Shown here piece after piece: positions 1-10,293 of a stretch of DNA of 15,000 nt. Position 1 is the stretch's first letter. Each line of letters begins with the position of its first letter. Source of the DNA: Neocallimastix lanati (nom. inval.) (lineage: Eukaryota; Neocallimastigomycota; Neocallimastigomycetes; Neocallimastigales; Neocallimastigaceae). The translations under genes were made by a program, and so were the position numbers. The notes below the pieces were generated by a model. It saw nothing but the letters and a program-made list of their open reading frames with translations, searched no databases and was not told the DNA's origin. The stretch lies in NCBI GenBank assembly GCA_016946835.1, contig JACVTC010000005.1, forward strand, positions 917,501 to 932,500, written 5' to 3'.

Positions 1-36
1 TTTTAATTTATGATTTTATCTTTATTCCCATGCCAT

Positions 37-470
37 TTAAAATGTAAGAGTTCATCCTCTCATCATACTCCAAACTATTAAATGGTATTTAAAAAGAATC
101 TAATAATTTTCTTGAAAAGTTGGATTCTTCGTTTGATCTTGAGCATCTTTATATTGAATTTAAACAACCAGCTTCAAAAATATAATGGACTGGTTGAATA
201 ATAAGGACATAGAATATATTGTAGATGAGGATATATTTTATATTTTTAACGTAAAAGAAAAATGTACAAAAAAAAATTTAAACTTAGAAAATAATGATGA
301 CCACAATAAATAAATATGTTGTAGGTAGTGATGAAAAGAAAAAAGGTAAATAGAAATATAATAAAAAATTCATAACAACAATAAAAATGATGAAAAAAGT
401 CATAATGATAATAAAAATGGATCAATCATTATTAAAGAAAGTTTATTAGATTATTTTAATTTAAATGTAA
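37..470 (+). pseudogene. Decayed reading frame of unknown origin
   Basis: I do not recognise this gene. Composition is more codon-like than the DNA to its right, but the frame is broken. A Ser/His-rich stretch ends at about 85 in frame 1. A segment with FLEKLDSSFDLEHLYIEFKQ lies in the frame starting at 99 and ends at TAA 183-185. A 42-codon ORF begins at ATG 185 (MDWLNNKDIEYIVDEDIFYI...) and ends at TAA 311-313. A last Asn/Lys-rich stretch runs from 365 to about 467 and ends at a GTAACG that looks like a splice donor. Successive pieces change frame over short distances, which suggests indels in a dead gene rather than introns, since the gaps are too small. It could instead be the 3' part of a spliced gene entering from the left. 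Confidence is low. Confidence 0.3.
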
Positions 471-1224
471 CGTATGAATTTTTTTTTTCTTTCATTATTT
501 TACTTTGATATAATTATATAATTATTTAATATGACTATGTTAACTTTAAATTGATAATATCTAAATTAAATATTATAATTGTATAATTATTTTTAATATG
601 TATCTATATAATAATTTTAAATTAATAACGTATAAAATAAAAATTTATCAAAATTAAAATTAGAAATTCATATTTAAGATTTTAATTATATTTATAAAGG
701 TTAAATATATTATACTAAAATATAACAAATATAATATGAATATGAATATGAATAATTAATTAATAATAAATGTTTCTAATTATGTTATAAATTTTATATT
801 TACCAAAAACTAACATAATAGTTATTAAATATTATTTATTTAAATAAAAAAAAAAATAATAATAAATATAAAGCTCTTTTATATGTATGACCTAATTCAA
901 TTCTATAAATGAATTCTACAGTATATTTATTATTAATTAGTAAAAAATAAAATTAAAAATTAAAAAAAAATAGAACAAAAATTTGTTTAAATTTTCATAA
1001 ATTTTTTTTTTTTTTTTTAAAAATTATAATGAATAATATTCTTATTTAGTTATTAACTATTACCGTTATAATTATTATTATTATTATTTTAATAAGGTTT
1101 TTGATTTTTTTATAAAAAAAAAAAATACAGAAAAAGATATAATAATAATTGTAATAATTTATGTATTAGTATTATGTATAACGTATGTACAACATCTGTA
1201 TGAATTTTATACTCATACTCATAT
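471..1224. other. AT-rich spacer, no gene seen
   Basis: Almost pure A/T sequence with T runs near 480 and 1003-1018 and several short A runs. No frame has coding-like composition, and I see no RNA gene or repeat of note. Confidence 0.6.
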
Positions 1225-1272
1225 ATGTATGTGAATCATGAATTTTATAATACTTTTAGCACTATTTATATC

Positions 1273-1275
<3 letters not shown>

Positions 1276-1327
<52 letters not shown>
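1276..1327 (+). repeat. A52 homopolymer
   Basis: An uninterrupted run of 52 A. It ends exactly where a short higher-GC patch begins. Translated, it gives the poly-Lys stretch of a spurious ORF that starts at 1225. Confidence 0.95.
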
Positions 1328-1329
<2 letters not shown>

Positions 1330-1431
1330 ATAATCATAACACCATCAATTACTCAAGTTGTACCAGATAAACATCTTGATACAAAAGATTTTTTTCGTAT
1401 ATCCGGTACACTACTCCATATTGGGCTATAG
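1328..1431 (+). pseudogene. Short higher-GC coding-like fragment
   Basis: About 105 nt of clearly higher GC, starting directly after the A52 run. On the plus strand it is open in frame 1 and reads ...ITQVVPDKHLDTKDFFRISG... to a TAG at 1429-1431. On the minus strand two frames are also open over most of it. There it is preceded by a plausible acceptor (TACTATAG) and followed by a possible GTAATT donor, so it could be a single minus-strand exon. I recognise no family in either reading. Strand and status (exon, gene relic or transposon scrap) are undecided. Confidence 0.25.
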
Positions 1432-1743
1432 TATAAATTAAAGATATAGAATATAATGAAAAAAATTTTTTTCAATTATTAAATAATTTAATATTATTCA
1501 AATATATAAATAAATAACATTAATAAAAAATAGTAATAAATAAACTTTTTAATTTATATTAAATTTAATTTCCGTTCATTATCTTTTTTTATTAATTATT
1601 AGGTTTAACCTTGCGTCACATGATATGTTATATTTTATTTTGTTAAATTGTATTATATATAAAGTTTAAAAATGAAAATAAAATAAAAACTTCATAAAAA
1701 CAAAAAATTATTTATTTTTTAAACAGGAATATTTATTCAAAAA

Positions 1744-1774
<31 letters not shown>

Positions 1775-1929
1775 TTAAAAAATAAAAAATAAGAAATGTA
1801 TTATAATATTGAGCATATAGATATTATTATATATAAATTTGTTAAAAATAAAATATATAACGAGAAAACTAGTTATTTAATAAGATACCAATAATAATAA
1901 CATTAATTACTATGTATATTTTCCATTCG

Positions 1930-1960
<31 letters not shown>

Positions 1961-2170
1961 GAAGTTGCAATTATTACATACTTTAAATTTTATTTATTTA
2001 TTCATATATTAATTACATGAATATTTTTTTTTAATACTATAAAAAACACAGAATTAATAAAAAATAATAAATATTATTTGTCTAATTTGAACATAATAAT
2101 ATTTAAAATAGTAATGTGAAATAAAAAAAAAAAAGTAATATTCAAAATAAAGTGTATAAATTAATTCAGG
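1432..2170. other. AT-rich spacer
   Basis: AT-rich DNA with a T29 run at 1932-1960, short AAAAT repeats around 1745-1780, and one member of a duplicated segment (1847-1935, listed separately). No coding frame is supported. Confidence 0.55.
1847..1935 (+). repeat. Diverged direct repeat, copy A
   Basis: This shares an ordered set of blocks with 3084-3250: an ATAAAATATAT block, then GAGAAAACYAG followed by TATTTAATAA, then an AAT-repeat zone, then ACTATGTATATTTT and TTCCATT. The first 36 nt or so match at roughly nine positions in ten by eye. Copy B is longer because its AAT/GAT repeat is expanded. It is either an old segmental duplication or two copies of an AT-rich dispersed element. Confidence 0.5.

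Positions 2171-2218
<48 letters not shown>
2171..2218 (+). repeat. A48 homopolymer
   Basis: An uninterrupted run of 48 A that directly abuts the higher-GC island starting at 2219. Confidence 0.95.
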
Positions 2219-2219
<1 letters not shown>

Positions 2220-2221
<2 letters not shown>

Positions 2222-2519
2222 CATATGCAATGAACCTCACCTTCAAGATTATAAGATTTCGGTTAAAACAGGAATTCTTAATCCGGATTAGGATTTAAAT
2301 TAGCTATTTGAAAGAAATTATGGTCTTCTCCTTTTAGAGGCATTAGTCCTGCTTCCCTGTTTTAATGCATTTTCAGCGTTGACGTTCCTGGTCAATTTGC
2401 CCTTATACCGTCGGAATAGCAATTCCTTGTCGAACACTAACCCTAGGCATAATTTCTGTAAAGAGAGCAGAAGATCACACCAAGAATGGGGGTTTTTTTG
2501 GATTAATCACCAGAAATGA
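2220..2519 (+). pseudogene. Higher-GC island with a broken open frame
   Basis: GC is far above the surroundings. The plus-strand frame starting at TTC 2220 stays open to TGA 2517-2519 except for two TAG codons close together at 2289 and 2301. The last 71 codons are uninterrupted and contain ...LYRRNSNSLSNTNPRHNFCK... followed by ...SHQEWGFFWINHQ. The minus strand also holds an ATG-less open frame at 2318-2506, 62 codons, ending in a basic SKRRRP, so the true strand is uncertain. I do not recognise the family. Its composition and abrupt start after A48 suggest a transposable-element or transferred-gene remnant. Codons rich in C and G (CCG, TCG, CGT, CGG) differ sharply from those of RAD51 and ATG7 in this window. 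Confidence 0.35.
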
Positions 2520-2616
2520 TTTGGTTCTTAAATAAAATCATTCTATTCCTTTTTATGATTTAAATTCAATAATATTTGTATCTCTTCCACCAAGAAGGAA
2601 GTTATATCATCGGTAC

Positions 2617-2623
2617 CATAGTC

Positions 2624-2664
<41 letters not shown>

Positions 2665-2670
2665 ACTATG
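2617..2670. repeat. (TA)n(TG)n microsatellite between inverted repeats
   Basis: About 13 TA units run into about 8 TG units. The tract is bracketed by CATAGTCA (2617-2624) and its exact reverse complement TGACTATG (2663-2670). After one mismatch the match continues for three more bases outward (TAC/GTA). Confidence 0.9.
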
Positions 2671-2710
2671 TTACACACTCATTATTCAGAAAATTACTAA
2701 TATTAGCAAC

Positions 2711-2742
<32 letters not shown>

Positions 2743-2743
<1 letters not shown>

Positions 2744-2992
2744 CACCAAATTGATCTATTCACTTTATTATTAGTAACGATACTATTATTTTCATGATCA
2801 CCAATATAAATATTCCTATTTTTAATATCAATTACTATTACTATTATTAACAATATTATTTCTATTCTTATTATTATTAATATTTTATGTACTTCGTTAC
2901 TACTATCAGAATCTGTATTTGATTCTACATTATTCATATCTATGACTGCAGTGTTTACGTTACTATTTGATATTGGAAAATATTTGGATAGT
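2743..2992 (-). pseudogene. Asn/Asp/Ser-rich relic on the minus strand
   Basis: A minus-strand frame is open from about 2992 to TGA 2745-2743, with an internal ATG at 2937-2935. The first part is protein-like and polar (YFPISNSNVNTAVIDMNNVE, then SNTDSDSSNEVHK). The middle becomes Ile/Leu-rich over ATA/AAT repeats, where the neighbouring frame would give poly-Asn, so a frameshift within the repeat is likely. The TGA abuts a T31 run on the plus strand (A31 in the sense of this frame). I recognise no family. It could be a remnant of a low-complexity gene. Confidence 0.25.
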
Positions 2993-3083
2993 TAAAAAAA
3001 AAAAAAAAAATTCATAAAGAATTTCAATATCATTAAAATATTTCATTCGAAATTTCAAGGAAAAGATAGTACTTTGAAAACCA

Positions 3084-3250
3084 TAAAATATATCTGAGAA
3101 AACCAGATATTTAATAAATATATAAAAAGATAATAATAATAATAATGAATAATAATAATGATGATGATAATGATAATAATAATAATAAGACATCAATAAT
3201 AACAAAATTTACTACTATGTATATTTTATATTTGAATATCTTCCATTAGT
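3084..3250 (+). repeat. Diverged direct repeat, copy B
   Basis: Partner of 1847-1935. The shared left block (ATAAAATATATCTGAGAAAA) and right block (ACTATGTATATTTT ... TTCCATT) flank an expanded AAT/GAT trinucleotide zone at about 3130-3190. The antisense of this zone produces a meaningless Tyr/His-rich ORF. Confidence 0.5.
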
Positions 3251-4083
3251 CATTTATAACTTTTATTCCAAATTTCTATTCTTTTTTTTTTTTTTTTTTT
3301 ATTTTTTTCATATACAAAAAAAAAAAAAAAAAAAACATTTATTAATATGAATAAATACTAAAAATATTTATTTTTTAATATTATTTTTTTGGTTTATTAT
3401 ATTTTTATTTTAATTTACATTAATTTTATTTTATTTCTTCTTTTTAATATTATAATAATATTAATAATGAATAAAATAAATAAAAAAAATTAGAATTATA
3501 ATATATATTATTATATATTAATAAATGTTGGTATATCAAAAAAATAAAAAAAGTTATTTAATGAAAATTTAAAAAAAAAAAAAATAAAAATAAAATAAAA
3601 AAATAAGAATAAATAAAAAGATAAATTATTGTGTTTATGTAACATTTGTGTTTGGAATAAGCCATAACAAAACAAAAAAAAAAAAAAAAACGACAGTTAT
3701 TCATTGAATTTAATTTTGATTTGAAAGATATATATAAATATAGTAAAAAATATTATAACAAAAAAGAATAAAATAAAATTTGAAAAATGAATCTTTAAAA
3801 TACCAAAACTTTAAAATAATAATAATAATAATAATAATAATAAGAAATATAATATCAATAATAATTATAATAAAATATTATTAATCTAAAATTAATTTTA
3901 AATTAAAAATTACTTTTAAAATAATTACTATTAAGTAAAAAATTATAATTTCTAATGTTATTGCTATTATTGTTTTTTTCCCACAAATTTGATATTTTTA
4001 AACTGTTATATATATTATCATTACAATATAATTTGATCAATTTTCTCTTTATTTCATTTGCTTTTCTTTTTTGTTACTTTCTG

Positions 4084-4115
<32 letters not shown>

Positions 4116-4190
4116 TTAATTTAAAAAATTATTATATGTGGCTATAATATGAAAATATGAATTTTTAAATTGATTTATCTTGTTTCCTGC
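3251..4190. other. AT-rich region downstream of RAD51
   Basis: T runs at about 3283-3300 and 4084-4112, A runs at about 3317-3335 and 3674-3690, and an AAT microsatellite at about 3815-3843. This is the 3' flank of RAD51, which is transcribed right to left. I see no clear AATAAA-type signal close to the stop that would fix the polyadenylation site, and no gene. Confidence 0.55.
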
Positions 4191-6657
<2,467 letters not shown>

Positions 6658-7555
6658 TGATTTTTATTTATATATATATCAAAATCAATTAACTATATTT
6701 AAATCTCAAAAAATATTATTTTTAATTAAACTAAATTATTGAAATTTTTAATAGATGATTAAATTTTATTAGATAGTTTAAACTTTTTTTTTTTTAATTC
6801 TGTTATTTTTTATATATTTTATTTTAAAAATTTACAGTGGTATTTTTTTCCATTATTAATAGTTTTTTTCTTTTTTTCTTTTTTTAATTAAAATTTAAAA
6901 AGAAAAAAAAAAGTGTACAATGAAATAAATAATTTTTATTCGCTGAAAATGTATGTATACATTTTAACTATTTTATAATGTAATGTATTAGTATGATAAC
7001 TTAGCCACCGGTATATTATTTTCATTTTAATATATAATTTTTTTTTTTTAAATAGTTTTATAGATATAAAATATTTATTTAATATAAAATTTTATATAGT
7101 TAAAAATAAAGTATTTTTACTCCAATTAAATGGAAGTAAATCAAAAAAAGCATTAAACATATTATATTTTTGAAAAAGTATTTTAATAGTTTCTATAAAA
7201 TTTTTCTCTTAAGTATTTACAATTTATTTGGTCAAGCATATAATAATTAAAATATCAAATATATAATAATTCACTGTCTACAATATGGGTAATATATAAA
7301 TAATAAAAATAACCGATGAAATATTTAAACATAAATACTAAAAAATATTTAAAAATAAATTTAATCTTTATACATAATAATAACTTTAAATATATTTAAT
7401 AATAAATCCTAATATCTTTATTACAATTCATTGATAATTTTAAAGACGATATTCATTAAAAATTTTAATTTATACTTAAAGAAGAAATTAATTTTAGAAG
7501 AAAATAGGAAAATAAAAAATTAAATTAAATAAAAAAAGGCACTTAATGATATTTC
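6658..7555. other. RAD51 upstream spacer, no gene seen
   Basis: AT-rich flank that must contain the RAD51 promoter. I find no ACGCGT-type cell-cycle box. A 20-nt inverted repeat (AAAATGTAT, GT, ATACATTTT) lies at 6946-6965, about 290 nt upstream of the RAD51 ATG. It is a possible protein-binding or cruciform site, or chance in such biased DNA. Confidence 0.5.
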
Positions 7556-8074
7556 TTTCTGACAATCCTGAACTAGGTTCCATCCTGGTTATTAGTCAGT
7601 GAGCTAGTATATATAAGGCTCCTGCCCTGTGGCCATTTTCCAGGTTTTCCTTACAAGAGGTTTTTAGAGAATATGTTGATTAGGGTTGCAGGTAAGTATG
7701 TTCCTCATATATATATTATTATAATAGATAATGAACTAATTGAGAGGGTATGGTACATGATTTCATATGTCCATGTTGATATATTCATCTAAATTGCAAT
7801 CTTTCTGACAATTACGCAATTGCCGGGGAGCTAGTACGAAAATTTATGGGTTAGGTTATACTGGAGTAGCACTCGGAGTAGTACTAATAAAATTCTCAAC
7901 AATAATATATATGTCAGAGCGCCAAAGCTGAAACACTCAGTAAGGTCGTCCAGTAGGAACAAGTCTGCCTTTATAAAAAGGAAGTCTGTGATTACCTCAA
8001 TATTCCCAATGTTCATGGCACACACCGGAAATAAAAAAAATTTTTTTAATAATCCTTTTACATTTTATTTTTGA
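7556..8074 (+). pseudogene. Higher-GC island, single frame with three stops
   Basis: A block of much higher GC in a very AT-rich setting. One plus-strand frame runs its whole length and is interrupted only by TAG 7574, TAA 7790 and TAG 7832, ending at TGA 8072-8074. It yields a 71-codon stretch (7577-7789; for example GHFPGFPYKRFLENMLIRVA) and a basic 79-codon stretch (7835-8071; for example LKHSVRSSSRNKSAFIKRKS). The minus strand has an ATG-initiated 64-codon ORF (7831-8025, MCAMNIGNIEVITDFLFIKA...) over the second half, so strand is not certain. The 13-mer TCTTTCTGACAAT occurs at 7554 and 7800, both times in the same plus frame, each followed by GAGCTAGTA (7601, 7828). I cannot name the family. 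A transposable-element remnant is the best guess, and a transferred gene fragment is possible. Confidence 0.35.
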
Positions 8075-8538
8075 AAGTAACATTTATTATTATATTTATA
8101 TTTATTTTTTTATTTTTTAATTATTTCCAATTATTTTATATATATATTTATTTATTTATTCTCTAATTATTTCCTTTTATATATATATATTTACCTTCTT
8201 ATTGCTTCTTTTTCTTTTTTTTTTTAAATAAATATATATATTATTACAACTTTTTTTTATATATATTACAAATTATATTCAAATGTATAGTAAATGAATG
8301 AATAAATAAATAAATAAGTAAAAAAGTAATAACTTTGTTTATGTCCAAAATATTATTAATATTTATATAAATATTTATATAAATATTTATATAAATAGTT
8401 TTTCGGGGTGCATTTCATAATATGGCTCATTTATATGTGGCTTGTTTTTTATTAAATAAATAAATAATATATTATATAATTTATTAATATATAATTATAA
8501 TTATAATTTATTAATATATATAATTTATTAATATTCAA
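8075..8538. other. AT-rich spacer
   Basis: Short TATATA and AAAT repeats, plus a perfect 12-nt tandem triplication at 8358-8393. A tiny less AT-rich patch lies at 8401-8445. No gene is seen. Confidence 0.55.
8358..8393. repeat. 12-nt unit repeated three times
   Basis: AATATTTATATA occurs three times head to tail without mismatch, followed by a partial fourth copy. Confidence 0.9.
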
Positions 8539-8940
8539 TCATTGATACTTTGGATATTGAAATGTTAAGCTTTTGATTTCTGAAATAAATCCAAAATCAT
8601 TCTCCTTGTAAATAATTGCTTTTTTAGCTTTTGAGGGTTTGAAGACATCTCTTTCCCAATAAAACTTTTTTATTTCACTTGTTTTTTTACCATTTAATTT
8701 CTTATCCAAAGTCCTTGATTCTTTAGTCCATGTGTAATGTGACAGAGTAGGAATATTATTAGTGAGATGATTAATAATACATGATGAGTAGATTAAATAA
8801 ATTAAAGTAAGATAAAATATAATATAATTAAAATACAATTTTAATAAAATAAAAATTAGATAAAATAATAAAACACAAATATAATTAATGTAAAGATTGA
8901 ATAAAATATAATAAAATAAAATAAAATTTAGTTTATTCAA
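8539..8940 (-). CDS. Small orphan ORF, possible membrane protein or gene fragment
   Basis: A 133-codon ORF of unknown function. Residues 1-55 or so are almost entirely Ile, Leu, Phe and Tyr. They would score as two membrane segments, but pure A/T sequence gives the same result by chance. From about residue 62 the composition turns coding-like and basic, with a clear rise in GC (SHYTWTKESRTLDKKLNGKK, later FYWERDVFKPSKAKKAIIYK) up to the TGA at 8541-8539. The C-terminal 70 codons are more believable than the rest. They may be a terminal exon whose upstream part I cannot place, or a gene fragment. It is transcribed in the same direction as the unknown gene to its right and RAD51 to its left, with no sign of co-transcription. 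Confidence 0.3.
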   Translation of the reverse strand: MNKLNFILFYYILFNLYINYICVLLFYLIFILLKLYFNYIIFYLTLIYLIYSSCIINHLTNNIPTLSHYTWTKESRTLDKKLNGKKTSEIKKFYWERDVFKPSKAKKAIIYKENDFGFISEIKSLTFQYPKYQ

Positions 8941-9268
8941 AATTATTTTATACGAAAATAATATTCTTTAATTCAAAAATAAAATTTTATTTCTTAATAT
9001 TGTTAATCCATATTTTCTTTATTAATATTTTTAATATAAAATTTAATTCAAAAATAAGATTTTATTTATAGTATTAACGTTTTTTAATATAACTAAAAGG
9101 TATAAAATAATAATAATTTTTGTAATTTGAATAAAATATAAAAATATTGAATATAATTATAATAAATGCTATAACATAATATATACTAATTTTTAAATAT
9201 TAGTATATTATTTTTTAATTATTATAATATAAAAAATTAAAATTATTTCAAATAATAATAATAATAAT

Positions 9269-9313
<45 letters not shown>

Positions 9314-9402
9314 TGCATTTATTTCCTAAATATTCAACATTCAACAAATTATTGTTGTATAATACTATTAAAAATAATTAGGATCTAACGAATAATTTTT
9401 TT

Positions 9403-9448
<46 letters not shown>

Positions 9449-9541
9449 AAATTAATATTGTTTAATAAAATATTATTTAATCCATTAAAAGATAAAATGA
9501 TTAAGTAATATATATTCAAACGACAAATTAGTATTTTTCAT
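8941..9541. other. AT-rich spacer with A36 and T36 runs
   Basis: No coding frame. It contains a repeated 25-mer (listed separately), an A36 run at 9275-9310 and a T36 run at 9405-9440. The two runs are about 95 nt apart in inverted arrangement and could form a long A:T fold-back. The right end is the 3' flank of the minus-strand gene that stops at 9542. Confidence 0.6.
8968..9067 (+). repeat. 25-nt direct repeat, two copies 75 nt apart
   Basis: TTAATTCAAAAATAAAATTT plus TATTT at 8968-8992 recurs at 9043-9067 with a single A-to-G difference. Confidence 0.8.
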
Positions 9542-10207
9542 TTAACAACCATTATTATTAAGAACAGAAACAGGTGTATTATCCGGGTTATAATTTTGAA
9601 CAGTATTAAATGTGTTATCTTTGGCTTTTTTGATCTCAATATTGAAATTATTTATTTTTTCATCTAATTCTACAAAGTATTGACTAAATTTTAAATTTTT
9701 TTGAATTATATAACTTATGGTATTTATAAGATAATTTTCATGGAATTTGTCTTTAGTTGTTTTCATGTTATAACATTGTATATAATATATAAATAACTCA
9801 TTCATTTTATTAAGAATATTTTTTATAAGTTTTTTCTCTTCAAGTAAATGGATAAATTTAAATTCCATGTAATTTTTCAGGTTAATTAAATTTTCATTAG
9901 CTAATAAATTATTTTGAAAGTATAAACTATTATTAAATAACAAAGAGCTATTATGATTTATATTATTTAAAGTTGGACTAATTCCTTTTGAACAATCATT
10001 GCTTATTAAACTATCGTTTTTAATTAATGGCGATAAGTTACCTTCAGAAGTATTACTAAGTGGAGACGGAGATGGGAATGTGGATTTGGTACTTTGATTA
10101 TTAGATTGTGTTTTGGAATCGTTAATGTTTTCCATACTTATATCAACTTGATCTTCATTTAAAATTAGATTGGAATTTGCTGTATCAATAAAAGCTTCTT
10201 TAGTTTC
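9542..10207 (-). CDS. Unknown gene, C-terminal part (same frame as the ORF upstream)
   Basis: A 221-codon open stretch in exactly the same frame as 10208-11449, separated from it only by one TAA. An ATG occurs 24 codons in (10135). Those 24 codons (ETKEAFIDTANSNLILNEDQ, then VDIS) look coding, so I treat this as the continuation of the upstream ORF. Counting from that ATG, residues 1-80 are rich in Ser, Asn and Pro (FPSPSPLSNTSEGNLSPL) and likely disordered. Residues 85-172 are Leu/Ile/Lys/Glu-rich and probably helical or coiled-coil (MEFKFIHLLEEKKLIKNILN; FVELDEKINNFNIEIKKAKD). The tail is Asn-rich and the product ends in Cys. I see no zinc finger or catalytic motif and no membrane segment. 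If translated alone it would be a 197-residue protein. Confidence 0.55.
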   Translation of the reverse strand, partial: ETKEAFIDTANSNLILNEDQVDISMENINDSKTQSNNQSTKSTFPSPSPLSNTSEGNLSPLIKNDSLISNDCSKGISPTLNNINHNSSLLFNNSLYFQNNLLANENLINLKNYMEFKFIHLLEEKKLIKNILNKMNELFIYYIQCYNMKTTKDKFHENYLINTISYIIQKNLKFSQYFVELDEKINNFNIEIKKAKDNTFNTVQNYNPDNTPVSVLNNNGC

Positions 10208-10293
10208 TTATATATTTTCACTACAATTAATTGTAGTTACAAAATCATATTGATTTTCATTATTAACAACTGTAGTTTTCAAATCTGATTTAC
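10207..10293 (-). other. Candidate 87-nt intron removing the in-frame TAA
   Basis: On the sense strand, A|GTAAAT at 10294|10293 and ATATATAAG|AA ending at 10207 would define an 87-nt GT-AG intron. Splicing keeps the frame (AAA across the junction) and removes the TAA, giving a 606-residue protein. The donor GTAAAT matches RAD51 introns 3 and 4, and the acceptor TATATAAG matches ATG7 intron 4. Against this, the segment reads as ordinary protein (SKSDLKTTVVNNENQYDFVT) and is less AT-rich than the confirmed introns. Confidence 0.4.

Noticed and set aside
1225-1431. 68-codon ORF with a poly-Lys centre as an intact gene
   Set aside because: The middle is simply the A52 run, and the N-terminal part is A/T-biased filler. 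Only the 3' third has coding character.
2963-3205. 80-codon minus-strand Tyr/His-rich ORF
   Set aside because: It is the antisense of an AAT/GAT microsatellite and an A run, with no coding composition.
7605-7700. TATATAAG promoter with short leader exon and GTAAGT donor, as in an LTR
   Set aside because: The whole stretch lies inside a 71-codon open frame, and I found no paired long terminal repeat, primer-binding site or polypurine tract. The donor-like site is kept only as a remark.
9275-9440. Retroposon poly(A) tails at the A36 and T36 runs
   Set aside because: No body sequence or target-site duplication accompanies them, and similar runs occur throughout the window, including inside introns.
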